Source: Glycomyces harbinensis (GTDB taxonomy: Bacteria > Actinomycetota > Actinomycetes > Mycobacteriales > Micromonosporaceae). Taken from it: a DNA stretch of 64,000 nucleotides. This document shows positions 1 through 9,119 of the stretch, piece by piece. The stretch's first letter is position 1, and each line of letters starts with the position of its first letter. A program made the translations under genes and the position numbers. Location of the stretch: positions 62,001 through 126,000 of the forward strand of contig NZ_FNAD01000003.1 in the NCBI RefSeq assembly GCF_900101745.1. Reading direction: 5' to 3'. The notes under the pieces were generated by a model. That model worked only from the letters and a program-made list of their open reading frames with translations. It searched no databases and was not told the origin of the DNA.

Positions 1-339
1 CGCGCCGTTGAGCGCCGTCAGCACGACCAGGAAGCCGACGAGGACGAACACCATCATGAGGTCCCCGACGCCGTCGAAATCCCAGAAGTCGAACCCGGTG
101 CTGCCCGGGGCGACCTCGGCGCCGCCCGTCTGCTCGGCCAGCTCGCGCTCGTAGGCGGTCTCGACCTCCGCGCCGTAGACGTACCCGACGACCGCCCCGA
201 TCACGATCGAGACCGCCGCCAGGATCTGGGCGATGACGGCGAGGGTCACCGCGGTCGGTCGCGGCGGTCGCGGGGGAGGGCCCTGGAACGCCGCGTACGG
301 GTCGAGGTGTCCGGGTCCGCTGTTCGGTACGGGCTGCAC
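1..339 (-). CDS. Proline-rich two-helix membrane protein (C-terminus beyond window)
   Basis: The reading frame is open from a GTG at 337-339, preceded by GGAGG, and runs off the left edge after 113 codons. The first 28 residues are proline-rich and polar (likely cytoplasmic), followed by a hydrophobic segment at about 29-53, an acidic extracytoplasmic loop with FDFWDFDG, and a second hydrophobic segment starting near residue 94. This layout is common in small actinobacterial membrane proteins of unknown role. No enzyme motif is visible. Product unknown; coding is well supported by codon bias and the ribosome binding site. Confidence 0.7.
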   Translation of the reverse strand, partial: MQPVPNSGPGHLDPYAAFQGPPPRPPRPTAVTLAVIAQILAAVSIVIGAVVGYVYGAEVETAYERELAEQTGGAEVAPGSTGFDFWDFDGVGDLMMVFVLVGFLVVLTALNGA

Positions 340-441
340 GGTGCCTCCGAGTCGGTCGTCGCCCGGGGGAGTGCGGTTGCGGGCGGGTGGCCCGAGTTTA
401 AGCGGTGGCCGCACGCAGGCGCCCGCGCCCGGTGCGGTCGC

Positions 442-1299
442 TCAGTGCGCGTTGGCCTTGGCGTCCTCGGCGAGTTTGCGTTCGTGCTGCTCGACCGCCT
501 TGGCCCACAGGGCGTCCAGTTCGTCGCCGGTGAGTGTGAGGCGGAAGTGGCCCCGTAGCAGTTCGGCGAAGGCGTCGGCGTCGTCGAGGATGCGGACCGT
601 CTTCCCGTCGGGCACTCGCGGGTCGAAGACCGACAACGTCCGCGCGCGCAGCACCCACATGTCGTTCTCGCGGGGGCTCTGCACCGTCAGGGTCTTCACG
701 AACGGCGAGTCCGGGGAGGTCGACAGCTCGTCGCACCGCTCCTGGAACTCCTCGGGCCGCCGCGCGGTCAGGGTGAAGTCGAAGGTCAGATTGGACACGC
801 GCGGGTCGATCGAGCAGCGCCACTTCTCGCCCGCGAGGTTCCAGATCCCGAAGTTGAACGCGCCCACCCGGTACGAGCCGTTGCGGATCGGGAGCGGGTC
901 GCGAAAGCCCGTGCCGATCCCGGCGTCGGCGAGGTACTCGTCCCCGTTGGGGAAGCGCACCACCAGCGGCATGTGGTTCCACCAGTTGCCCTCGCCCTCG
1001 GTCTCGACGGCGACGCCGCCGAGGACGCGGCGCACGTCGAAGCCCAGGCCCTCCAGCGCGTGCGCGAGGGTCCCGTTGTGCTCGTAGCAGTAGCCGCCCC
1101 GGCCGCCTTCGACGAGCTTGGCGTACAGGGCGTCCGCGCTCAGCCCGATGGGCCGTCCGAGTTGGATGTCGAGGTTCTCGTAGGGCATCGCGTCGACGTG
1201 CGCGCGGTGGATCCGCCGCAGGGCGTGCAGCGTGGGCCGCCTCGGGGCGGTGATCCCGACGCGCTTGAGGTAGGCGCCCACCTGGGCGGAGTCGAACAC
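442..1299 (-). CDS. Arylamine N-acetyltransferase
   Basis: A cytoplasmic enzyme that moves an acetyl group from acetyl-CoA to arylamines or hydrazines through a cysteine intermediate. The 285-residue length fits the NAT family (about 275-285). The triad is visible: Cys71 in RGGYCYEHN, His109 in NWWNHMPLV and Asp125 in YLADAGIG, with the usual spacing. I chose the GTG at 1297-1299 because family members begin a few residues before the DVxAYL-like helix; an upstream ATG at 1330-1332 would add 11 basic residues. It stands alone, divergent from the DUF457 gene. The physiological substrate is not evident; some actinomycete homologues act in ansamycin or aryl-amide chemistry, but no such cluster is present here. 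Confidence 0.93.
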   Translation of the reverse strand: MFDSAQVGAYLKRVGITAPRRPTLHALRRIHRAHVDAMPYENLDIQLGRPIGLSADALYAKLVEGGRGGYCYEHNGTLAHALEGLGFDVRRVLGGVAVETEGEGNWWNHMPLVVRFPNGDEYLADAGIGTGFRDPLPIRNGSYRVGAFNFGIWNLAGEKWRCSIDPRVSNLTFDFTLTARRPEEFQERCDELSTSPDSPFVKTLTVQSPRENDMWVLRARTLSVFDPRVPDGKTVRILDDADAFAELLRGHFRLTLTGDELDALWAKAVEQHERKLAEDAKANAH

Positions 1300-1475
1300 C
1301 CTTCGACGATAGCGCGAGTGGTGCGGAGGCACTGGGGTCGTGATCGGACCGATACGCGAATGATGTTGCGAGGCTGGAGTTTTGTCTCTCCTGGGACCGC
1401 AGTGGTGGTGTCGGTGTGGGATAGTCTCACCATTCTCCGTGCCCGCCCAGAATCGCTCTAGAAGGAGTCCCCCCT

Positions 1476-2303
1476 ATGGTCATGGGCCCGACCCACGCCA
1501 TGTCCGGTGCCGCCCTGTGGCTCGCAGGCTCTGCCATCGCCTCTGCCGTCTTCGGCATCGACCAGTCCGCGAGCGAGCTCGCCGTCGGCACCATCGCCGC
1601 CTCCGGAGCCGCCCTCTATCCCGACATCGACTGCGCCGGGCGCGTCACCGAGAACAAGGGCGGGTCCACTGTGGCCCGCTCCTTCGGCGTCGTGTCCCTG
1701 TTCGTCGCCGAGTGCGTCGAGCGCCTCTGCTTCTGGTTCTACCTGCTCACCAAGGGGAAGAAGGATCCGAAGCGCCAGAACGGCCACCGGCTGTTCACCC
1801 ACACCATCCTCCACGCCGCGATCGTCGGCGTGGGCACCGGATTCCTGGCGGCCTGGGGCGGCAAGTTCGCCGTCATCGCGATCCTGTTCGTCCTCACGGG
1901 ACTCGCGGTGCGGGGCCTGATGAACTCGATCGTGGAGAAGTACGGGTGGGTCGTCACCACAGGCATCTCCCTCGCCGTCGCCTACGGCATGTACCACCTG
2001 CTCGACGAGAACCGCTCCTACTGGCTCCTCGGCCTGGCCATGGGCATCGGCTGCTTCATCCACATCCTCGGCGACATCATCACGAAGATGGGCTGCCCGA
2101 TGTTCTTCCCCTTCCCGTTCCTCAAGCGGCGCTGGGTCGAGATCGGCCTGCCCGACAGGATCGCCCTGCGCGCCGGAGGCAAGGCGGAGTACAAGGTCCT
2201 GCTGCCGGCCCTCACCGTCCTGGTGGTCATCGGCATGTTCTACAACCTCCCCGAAGTGCAGGACCTGCTCTTCGGCGGCAGCGGACAGGGCGCCTCGGAG
2301 TAG
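1476..2303 (+). CDS. Membrane-bound metal-dependent hydrolase-like protein (DUF457/YdjM type)
   Basis: 275 residues with a strong AAGGAG ribosome binding site about ten bases before ATG 1476. The N-terminus MGPTHAMSG carries the short Gly-Pro-Thr-His opening of the YdjM/DUF457 family. Further His and Asp residues sit in YPDIDCAG, GHRLFTHTILH and HILGDIITKMGCP, the pattern thought to bind metal near the membrane face. At least five hydrophobic helices are predicted by eye (about 10-50, 75-90, 108-150, 160-200 and 235-260). YdjM of E. coli is LexA-controlled and anchored in the inner membrane; no LexA box is visible here. The reaction is unknown. Confidence 0.82.
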   Translation: MVMGPTHAMSGAALWLAGSAIASAVFGIDQSASELAVGTIAASGAALYPDIDCAGRVTENKGGSTVARSFGVVSLFVAECVERLCFWFYLLTKGKKDPKRQNGHRLFTHTILHAAIVGVGTGFLAAWGGKFAVIAILFVLTGLAVRGLMNSIVEKYGWVVTTGISLAVAYGMYHLLDENRSYWLLGLAMGIGCFIHILGDIITKMGCPMFFPFPFLKRRWVEIGLPDRIALRAGGKAEYKVLLPALTVLVVIGMFYNLPEVQDLLFGGSGQGASE

Positions 2304-2493
2304 GCCCCCGCGCGGCGCCGCCGCGGCTCGGGGAGCACTCCGAGCCGTCAAGCGGTCCGGTCGGCGCGAGGTAGACTCGACCGGTTGCCGGAACGGGCCC
2401 AAGGGCTCGTTTCCGGCCAATCGTCGTGTTCGCGCACCGCCGATCGGGCGGCGCCCCGTCACGTGACCGAATCACCGCGCAGGGAGCCCGCGA

Positions 2494-5400
2494 ATGTCCG
2501 AAGGCAGCCACCGCAACGCCACCGCACCGAAGCTCGAGAGCCTGCTCACGGCCGCCGCCAAGGCGCCCAAGCTGGCCCGCCTGGCGGAGCTGGCGGCCTC
2601 TTCCGACCGCGCCGTCGACGTCGTCGCCGTGCCCGGGGCCAGGCCGCTGGCCCTCGCCCAGGCCGCGCGCCACGCGGCCGGCCCCGTCCTGGCGATCACC
2701 GCGACCTCCCGGGAGGCCGAGGAACTCGCCGAGTCCCTCGCGTCCTACATCGCCGAGGACGAGATCGCGCTCTACCCGGCCTGGGAGACCCTGCCGCACG
2801 AGCGCCTCTCTCCCCGCTCCGACACCGTCGGCGCGCGCCTCGACCTGCTGCACCGCATCCACGCCGGCGACGTCCCGCGCGTCATCGTCACACCCGTCCG
2901 CGGCGCGCTCCAACCCCAGCTCAAGGGCCTCGGCTCGCTCGAGCCGGTGCACCTGCGCCGCGGCGACGAGACCGACCTCACCGACCTCGCGACCCACCTC
3001 GTCGACCTCGCGTACGAACGCGTCGACCTCGTCGAGAAGCGCGGCGAGTTCGCCGTCCGCGGCGGCATCCTCGACGTCTTCCCGCCCACCGCCCAGTACC
3101 CGCTGCGCCTGGAGTTCTTCGGCGACGAGGTCGACTCGATCCGCGAGTTCTCCGTCGCCGACCAGCGCTCGCTCGAAGCCGCCGAGGAACTGCGCGCCGT
3201 CGCCTGCCGCGAACTCCTCCTCACCGACGAGGTCCGGGAGCGGGCCGCCGAACTCGGCGAGGCCTACCCGGGCCTGGCCGACATGTGCGCCAAGCTCTCC
3301 CAGGGCATCCCCGTCGACGGCATGGAGTCCCTGCTCCCGGCCCTCGCCGGACACGACCGGTTGGAGCTGTTCCAGGAGGTCCTGCCCCGGGACGCCCTCG
3401 TCGTCGCGATCGAGCCCGAGCGCATCCGCACCCGCGCCATCGACCTCGTCGCCACCTCGAACGAGTTCCTCGAAGCGTCCTGGGCCGCCGCCGCGGCAGG
3501 CGGCGCGGCACCCGTCGACCTCGGCGCGGGCACCTTCCACGACCTCGCCGAGGCCCGCACGACCGCGCTGGCGGCCGGACAGCGCTGGTGGACGATCTCG
3601 CCGTTCGCCGTCGCGCCCGACGAGGACGCTCTGGCGGCCGAGCTCGCCGCGATCACCGGCGAGCCCCTGACGTTCGGCGGCGTGGACGACGACGCGGTCA
3701 CCGTCGACCTCGGCATCGTCGATTCGCCTCGCTACCACGGCAACACCGAGCAGCTCGTGGCCGACATGCAGGCCTGGACGCGCGAGGGCCGCGCCGTCGC
3801 CGTCGTCTACCCGGCCCTCGGCGGCGCCGAGCGCGCCGCCGAGCAACTGCGGGCCGAGGGGATCGGCGCGCACCTGGAGGACGCGCCCGAGGCGTTCCGC
3901 CCCGGCGAGGTCGTGGCCTGCACCGGCACCCTCGCCCTCGGCTTCGCCGACGCGGCTTCGGGCATCGTCACGGTCACCGCCGCCGACATCGCCGGCGGCA
4001 AGGCCCTCGCGGCCCAGAAGCACCGCACCGGCAAGGCCACCAAGCGAAGAGGCGTGGTCAACCCGCTCGAGCTCTCCGCGGGCGACTACGTCGTGCACGA
4101 CGCGCACGGCGTCGGCAAGTACGTCGAGCTGGTGCGCCGCACCATCGGCGGGGCCGACCGCGAATACCTCGTGATCGAGTACGCCGCTTCCAAGCGCGGC
4201 CAGCCCGGCGACCGCCTCTTCGTCCCGACGGACGCGCTCGACCAGCTCACCCGCTACGTCGGCGGCGAGCAGCCCACGGTCCACAAGCTCGGCGGCACCG
4301 ACTGGCAGAAGACCAAGCGCCGCGCCCGCAAGGCCGTGCGCGAGATCGCGGCCGAGCTGATCCAGCTCTACGCGGCCCGCCAAGCGGCCGAAGGGCACGC
4401 GTTCGCCCCCGACACGCCGTGGCAGCGCGAACTCGAGGACGCGTTCCCCTACATCGAGACGCCCGACCAGATGTCGGCGATCATCGACACGAAGGCCGAC
4501 ATGGAGGCCCGCGTCCCGATGGACCGCCTCGTCATGGGCGACGTCGGCTACGGCAAGACCGAGGTCGCCGTCCGCGCGGCCTTCAAGGCCGTCCAGGACG
4601 GCAAGCAGGTCGCCGTCCTCGTCCCGACCACGCTGCTCGCGAGCCAGCACTACGGCACGTTCGTCGAGCGCATGGGCCAGTTCCCGGTGACGGTGAAGCA
4701 GCTCTCGCGCTTCCAGTCCTCGCGCGAGGCCGCCGACATCCAGCGCGGCATCGCCGCCGGCGAGGTCGACATCCTCGTGGGCACGCACCGGCTCCTCCAG
4801 GCCGAGACCAGGTTCAAGGACCTCGGGCTCATCATCGTGGACGAGGAGCAGCGGTTCGGCGTGGAGCACAAGGAGAAACTGAAGGCGCTGCGCACCGCCG
4901 TCGACGTGCTCACCATGTCCGCGACGCCGATCCCCAGGACCTTGGAGATGGCCGTGACGGGCATCCGCGAGATGTCCACGATCGCCACGCCTCCCGAAGA
5001 GCGCCACCCGGTCCTGACGTACGTCGGCGCCTGGGAGGCCAAGCAGGTCGCCGCGGCGATCCGCCGCGAACTGCTGCGCGACGGCCAGGTCTTCTACCTG
5101 CACAACCGGGTCGAGTCGATCGACCGGGCGGCGACGCGCATCCGCGAACTCGTGCCCGAGGCGCGTGTGGCGGTCGCCCACGGCAAGATGGGCGAGGGCC
5201 AGCTCGAGCAGATCATGCAGGGCTTCTGGGAGGGCGAGTACGACGTGCTCGTCTCGACCACGATCATCGAGTCCGGCATCGACATCCCCAACGCCAACAC
5301 GCTCATCGTCGAGCGCGCCGACCTCCTCGGCCTCTCGCAGCTGCACCAGATCCGCGGCCGCGTCGGCCGCAGCCGCGACCGGGCGTACGCGTACTTCCTG

Positions 5401-6099
5401 TACCCGCCCGAGCAGCCGCTGTCGGAGACCGCGCACGAGCGCCTGGCGACGATCGCGCAGCACTCCGAGCTGGGCGCGGGCATGTACGTGGCGATGAAGG
5501 ACCTGGAGATCCGCGGCGCGGGCAACCTGCTGGGCGCCGAGCAGTCGGGGCACATCGCGGACGTGGGCTTCGACCTGTACCTGCGCATGGTCGGCGAGGC
5601 CGTGGCCTCGTTCAAGGGCGGGGAAGAGGAACCGCCGGCGCCGGTGAAGGTCGAGCTGCCGCTGGACGCGAACATCCCGTTCGACTACGTGGAGGTGGAG
5701 CGGCTGCGGTTGGAGATGTACCGCAAGATCTCCGAGGTCCACAGCGAGGAGCAGCTGGAGGAGGTCCGCGAGGAGATGGAGGACCGGTACGGCCCCGCGC
5801 CGGACCAGGTCCAGACGCTCTTCCACCTGGCGCGCTTCCGGCTCATGGCCCGGCGCCACGGGCTGACGGACGTTGCCTTGCAGGGCAAGAACCTCCGGTT
5901 CTCCACAGTGGAACTGCCGGATTCGCGGCAGCTGCGCCTGGGCCGCCACTACCCGGACGCCCACTACAAGGAGGCCGCGGGCCTCATCAGCGTCCCGCGC
6001 CCGACGACCTCCAAGATCGGCGGCAAGCCGATTGAGGGCCTCGCGCTGCTCCAGTGGTGCGCCGACCTCGTCAACGACGTGGTGCCCGAGGTGGAGTAG
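2494..6099 (+). CDS. mfd: Transcription-repair coupling factor Mfd
   Basis: A 1201-residue DNA translocase that removes RNA polymerase stalled at lesions and recruits UvrA for strand-specific excision repair. Domains in order: UvrB-like N-terminus (about 1-330, with LYPAWETLPHER), the CarD-like RNA polymerase interaction domain starting near 525 (GDYVVHDAHGVGKYV), the RecG-like motor with Walker A GDVGYGKTE (Lys688) and the DEEQ box at 783-786, the second motor lobe with STTIIESGIDIPNANT and QIRGRVGRSR, and a C-terminal clamp domain. Length is typical. In many actinobacteria the SurA-like lipoprotein and mazG lie soon after mfd; here they are about 13.6 kb away. Confidence 0.98.
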   Translation: MSEGSHRNATAPKLESLLTAAAKAPKLARLAELAASSDRAVDVVAVPGARPLALAQAARHAAGPVLAITATSREAEELAESLASYIAEDEIALYPAWETLPHERLSPRSDTVGARLDLLHRIHAGDVPRVIVTPVRGALQPQLKGLGSLEPVHLRRGDETDLTDLATHLVDLAYERVDLVEKRGEFAVRGGILDVFPPTAQYPLRLEFFGDEVDSIREFSVADQRSLEAAEELRAVACRELLLTDEVRERAAELGEAYPGLADMCAKLSQGIPVDGMESLLPALAGHDRLELFQEVLPRDALVVAIEPERIRTRAIDLVATSNEFLEASWAAAAAGGAAPVDLGAGTFHDLAEARTTALAAGQRWWTISPFAVAPDEDALAAELAAITGEPLTFGGVDDDAVTVDLGIVDSPRYHGNTEQLVADMQAWTREGRAVAVVYPALGGAERAAEQLRAEGIGAHLEDAPEAFRPGEVVACTGTLALGFADAASGIVTVTAADIAGGKALAAQKHRTGKATKRRGVVNPLELSAGDYVVHDAHGVGKYVELVRRTIGGADREYLVIEYAASKRGQPGDRLFVPTDALDQLTRYVGGEQPTVHKLGGTDWQKTKRRARKAVREIAAELIQLYAARQAAEGHAFAPDTPWQRELEDAFPYIETPDQMSAIIDTKADMEARVPMDRLVMGDVGYGKTEVAVRAAFKAVQDGKQVAVLVPTTLLASQHYGTFVERMGQFPVTVKQLSRFQSSREAADIQRGIAAGEVDILVGTHRLLQAETRFKDLGLIIVDEEQRFGVEHKEKLKALRTAVDVLTMSATPIPRTLEMAVTGIREMSTIATPPEERHPVLTYVGAWEAKQVAAAIRRELLRDGQVFYLHNRVESIDRAATRIRELVPEARVAVAHGKMGEGQLEQIMQGFWEGEYDVLVSTTIIESGIDIPNANTLIVERADLLGLSQLHQIRGRVGRSRDRAYAYFLYPPEQPLSETAHERLATIAQHSELGAGMYVAMKDLEIRGAGNLLGAEQSGHIADVGFDLYLRMVGEAVASFKGGEEEPPAPVKVELPLDANIPFDYVEVERLRLEMYRKISEVHSEEQLEEVREEMEDRYGPAPDQVQTLFHLARFRLMARRHGLTDVALQGKNLRFSTVELPDSRQLRLGRHYPDAHYKEAAGLISVPRPTTSKIGGKPIEGLALLQWCADLVNDVVPEVE

Positions 6100-6213
6100 G
6101 GCCCGGCGTCGTGGACGCGAAGCCGCCCGACCTCACCGAGGCGGGCGACCAGCGGGCCCGTCGGGTGGCCGCGACCTAACATGGTCGGCACCGATCACCT
6201 TCAAGGAGCCCCC

Positions 6214-6456
6214 GTGCGCGACCCATTCGAGATCACCTTCCAGAGCCTCGCCCGGATCGAACGCAAACTCGACCTGATCATGCAGCACTTGGAGATCAAC
6301 GACGACGTGCCTCCCGAGCACGACCGCATGGTGGAGATCCGCAGCCTCATCCGGCACGGCAGGAAGATTGAAGCGATCAAGCTCTACCGCCAGATCACGC
6401 GCGCCACCCTCCTCGACGCCAAGGAAGCCGTCGAACTCATCGAAGCCGGGCTCTGA
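6214..6456 (+). CDS. Small protein with ribosomal L7/L12 C-terminal-like domain
   Basis: 80 residues from GTG 6214, chosen because AAGGAG lies seven bases upstream; an in-frame ATG at 6181 has no ribosome binding site. The C-terminal half (RHGRKIEAIKLYRQITRATLLDAKEAVELIEAG) resembles the L7/L12 C-terminal fold, where the real protein reads KIxVIKxVRExTGLGLKEAKxLVE. The hinge and N-terminal dimerisation domain of ribosomal L7/L12 are missing, so this is a stand-alone homologue, not the ribosomal stalk protein. Such proteins are frequent and uncharacterised in actinomycetes. No partner is suggested by its neighbours. Confidence 0.78.
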   Translation: MRDPFEITFQSLARIERKLDLIMQHLEINDDVPPEHDRMVEIRSLIRHGRKIEAIKLYRQITRATLLDAKEAVELIEAGL

Positions 6457-6481
6457 CCGACTGCACCGCTTGGACGAACGG

Positions 6482-7204
6482 CTAAGCCTGCTCGAAATAG
6501 AAGGACTTGATGAAGCAGTCGCGCGGCTGGGCTATCGCGAAGCGGACGCAGTCGACCACCGACCGCGCCGACAGCGCGTCGGCGGCTTCGCGCGGCCTCT
6601 CCCATTCGGCCGTCAGCGGATCGACGTCGTCGAAGTCCGGCGGGTACAGCGAGATGACCCGGACTCCTTGGGGCCGAAGGCGCTTCGAGAGCACCTCGGT
6701 GAACCCGGCCTGCGCGGACTTGGCCGCGTAGAACGCCTCGTGGGCGGTCGACCGGTGGTTCCCGTACTCGCCGCAACCCGAGATCAGGGTCACGATGTCC
6801 GGTCGAGCGCTTCGCGTCAGCAGGGGCAGCAGGGCCTTGGTGACGAGCACGGTCCCGGTCGCCCCCGCGGCGACGGTCGCGGCGATGTCCTCGTCCGAGG
6901 CCTCGAGGAAACCGCCGGAGTCCAGGTAGGGGGCGCCGTTGTTGACGAGCACATCCACGCTGTCGCTCACCTCGCCGACCGCTTCGGCGAACTCCCGCAC
7001 CGACTCGGTGTCGGCAAGGTCGCATTCGAAGGCGTGCGCTCGGCCGCCCGCGTGGCGGACCTCCTGGGCGACCGTCTCGGCCGCCCCGAAGCTGCGGGCG
7101 GACAGAAACACTTCGGCGCCCTCGCGCCCGAGCGAGATCGCCAGCGCCCGCCCCAGCCCGCGTCCGGCTCCGGTGACGGCGACCCGGTAACCCGTGAAAC
7201 CCAT
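6482..7204 (-). CDS. Short-chain dehydrogenase/reductase with altered active site
   Basis: 240 residues; ATG 7202-7204 follows GAGGAGG. The Rossmann fold shows TGAGRGLG (11-18) for NAD(P) binding, CDLAD near 61 and VLVNNG near 86-90. The catalytic Ser is Ser142 in LISGCGEYG. The region that should read YxxxK is FYAAK: Lys162 is kept, the residue four before it is Phe158, and a tyrosine sits one place later at 159. Either activity is lost, or Tyr159 substitutes, or the substrate is unusual. It faces the inverted-repeat element and has no evident operon partner. Substrate unknown. Confidence 0.88.
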   Translation of the reverse strand: MGFTGYRVAVTGAGRGLGRALAISLGREGAEVFLSARSFGAAETVAQEVRHAGGRAHAFECDLADTESVREFAEAVGEVSDSVDVLVNNGAPYLDSGGFLEASDEDIAATVAAGATGTVLVTKALLPLLTRSARPDIVTLISGCGEYGNHRSTAHEAFYAAKSAQAGFTEVLSKRLRPQGVRVISLYPPDFDDVDPLTAEWERPREAADALSARSVVDCVRFAIAQPRDCFIKSFYFEQA

Positions 7205-7253
7205 GGCGACCTCCTCGAAGTTCCAGTCTCCCGGAACGCGGGGAGGAGTCAAG

Positions 7254-8604
7254 TCCTAGGGCCAATGGCGTTCAGTTTGGGCGCCATTGGAGTAAGGGCG
7301 TCGAGGGTGTCCGGGGTTGTGTGGGTGACGTTGGGCAGCGCTTCGGGCGAGGTTCGAGCGGGCGGCGACGAAGGGATGCGCGGCGGGTCTGGCGTGCGTT
7401 GGCGACCCCGAGCACCGCTTCGGGTGAGGTTCGGGCGGCAGCGATGAAGAGGCGAGGCTGGGGCGGGGTCGGTGGCGGCCTTGGGCGCCGTGTCGGTCGG
7501 GGTTCGGGCCGACGGCGATTACAAGACGGGAGGCGGGTCGGGCATGCGGTGCGGGGGTCTGGTCGGTGGAGGCGCAGCGGTGCGTCTGCGTGCGCTGCAT
7601 GGTCGTTCCCGCGGGGTGCACCGTGGTGGTGTTGGTGGGCGTGCTCGTGGTGGTCATGTCGGGGTCTCCTCCTTTCTGCTCCTGTCGTGATCGTGCTGCG
7701 TTGAGCACCGCCCCGGCCCCAGGCTCGGTTCCGGTCCCCGCCCTGCTCCTGCTCCTGTTCTGGGTTGCCGTTCCTGCTCTGGTGCTGCCAGCCTTGGCGG
7801 GTACCAGTGCACGAGGCGCGGGGTGTCGGTCCAGGTGGGTTCGCGCCGATAGCGTGGGTGGCGGCGCAAGGTGCCCGCCCCTTGAGACGTGCGGGTGCTG
7901 CACCGGAGTGCTGGTAGTGCTTGCTGGGTGTTGGTCGGGACTGTCGGGGTGCGCGTGGATCGGGCGCAGATGCCGACTGGTCGTGATCGTCGCAGGTGGC
8001 GCTTCGGCTGACCTTTGCCTGCGGTGTGTGCCTCGTTGCAAGCACTAGTCTGAAGGCGTTCGAGGTGATCCCGGCCCCCAGAGCCCCCCACCCGATCCGG
8101 CGCTCTGCACCGTACTGCTGCGAGGTCTCGATAGCACTCCCAGAGCGACCACACACCAACCCCGAAATACTCGGAGCAGTGGCGTCGGGGCTCCCTACAG
8201 AGGAACGACTCTCGGCCAGAGGCTTGGCGTAGTCTGCATACACCGGCCGCCGCCTGTACGAATCCCATACCCTTGTGCGTACCCCAATTCTCTCCCACAC
8301 AGGCACCCCCCGCAACACCCACACGGGCACAGAACACTCACATTCGGCGTCCAGAACCCAAGCGCCGCAACACCACCCGACACCAACACCGCCGGTTCGT
8401 CGCCGCCCGCCCGAGCCCGCACCGCCTCGGCGCTCAATGCCGCCACCGACCCCGTGCCATCCCTCGCCTCTTCGTCGCCGCCGCCCTTGACTGTTGCGCC
8501 GGCCCCCGAGACCGCAGGCCGCCGACAACACCGCTCACCTCACCGCCCCGAGTCAAGGCGACAACCCCGCACCCGCCCCAACTGAACGTCATTGGTCCTA
8601 GGAC
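7254..8604. mobile_element. 1.35-kb element with imperfect inverted ends (decayed IS or MITE-like)
   Basis: The left end at 7254 reads tcctagggccaatggcgttc and the reverse complement of the right end reads tcctaggaccaatgacgttc; similarity extends through cagtt and a G run for about 26 bases. Both ends carry the palindrome CCTAGG, which could be a CTAG-type target or duplication. Deeper in the arms a second matching block (left near 7440-7500, right near 8440-8500 inverted) shares GAAGAGGCGAG and GGGGTCGGTGGCGG. Within the left arm the block CGCTTCGGGYGAGGTTCGRGC occurs twice. No transposase motif is seen. Long reading frames on both strands are products of base composition. Confidence 0.6.
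7256..7657 (-). CDS. Low-complexity ORF inside the inverted-repeat element (doubtful)
   Basis: The ATG at 7655-7657 is preceded by an excellent AAAGGAGG nine bases upstream, which is why I list it. The first 45 residues are Thr-, His- and Pro-rich, then the frame runs through the arm repeats and ends with a TAG lying inside the terminal CCTAGG. No known domain. It may be the start of a lost gene fused to element sequence. Whether a protein is made is uncertain. Confidence 0.25.
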   Translation of the reverse strand: MTTTSTPTNTTTVHPAGTTMQRTQTHRCASTDQTPAPHARPASRLVIAVGPNPDRHGAQGRHRPRPSLASSSLPPEPHPKRCSGSPTHARPAAHPFVAARSNLARSAAQRHPHNPGHPRRPYSNGAQTERHWP

Positions 8605-8643
8605 TCCGTTGCAGGGCCGCGCCCGAGCACGGATAATCGCGGC

Positions 8644-9081
8644 ATGAGTGCGCCCATCGTGAGACGGCCGCCGGCCGTGCGTGCGCTCATGCTGCTGCTG
8701 ATCCTGAGCTGGATCGACTACATGGCCGTGCTGATCCCCGAGTACTACGCCTGCGGGCCGCACGACGTGGACTGCGAGCGGATGGGGTACCACAGCCCCG
8801 CGTTCCTGACGTTCGCCGTCGTCGTCACCACGCTGCTTCTCTTGTACGCCTTCGCGATCTGGCACCGCCAGGCCTGGGCCTGGTTCCTCGCGCTGGTCAC
8901 CACCGTGGTCCCGGTGATGGTCCTCCTCGCCGAGTTCGACTCGTGGCTCTCGGCCCCGCCCCTGGAGAAGCTCGCGGGCGTCCTGGACCTCGCCTGCATC
9001 GGCCTCCTGGTGTCGCCGCCGGTCTGGCGCTGGGCCCGCGTGCGCCCCGACCCTAATGAGACCAGCGCAAACAGCGGATAA
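8644..9081 (+). CDS. Four-helix membrane protein, unknown
   Basis: 145 residues starting just past the right end of the inverted-repeat element. Hydrophobic stretches lie at about 12-31, 55-76, 80-99 and 112-127, with YYACGPHDVDCERMG forming a loop that has two cysteines and could hold a disulfide outside the membrane. The C-terminal tail is short and polar. No family is recognised. The next gene starts 38 bases downstream on the same strand and is also a small membrane protein, so the two may be transcribed together. Confidence 0.65.
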   Translation: MSAPIVRRPPAVRALMLLLILSWIDYMAVLIPEYYACGPHDVDCERMGYHSPAFLTFAVVVTTLLLLYAFAIWHRQAWAWFLALVTTVVPVMVLLAEFDSWLSAPPLEKLAGVLDLACIGLLVSPPVWRWARVRPDPNETSANSG

Positions 9082-9119
9082 GCCGTAAACTGAGGGCACC
9101 TCGTTCCTTGGAGTGCCCC

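Noticed and set aside
1300..1475. Possible LexA box before the DUF457 gene (as for E. coli ydjM)
   Set aside because: No GAAC/GTTC-type SOS box is present in this gap.
2227..5964. A 1245-codon open frame on the minus strand across mfd
   Set aside because: It mirrors mfd; its protein is Arg/Val/Gly/Asp-rich without domains, as expected from the third-position GC bias of the real gene.
7272..8531. Long frames on both strands in the 7.3-8.6 kb element
   Set aside because: Low-complexity Arg/Pro/His proteins in overlapping frames, explained by composition and arm repeats; only the frame with a strong ribosome binding site is listed, at low confidence.
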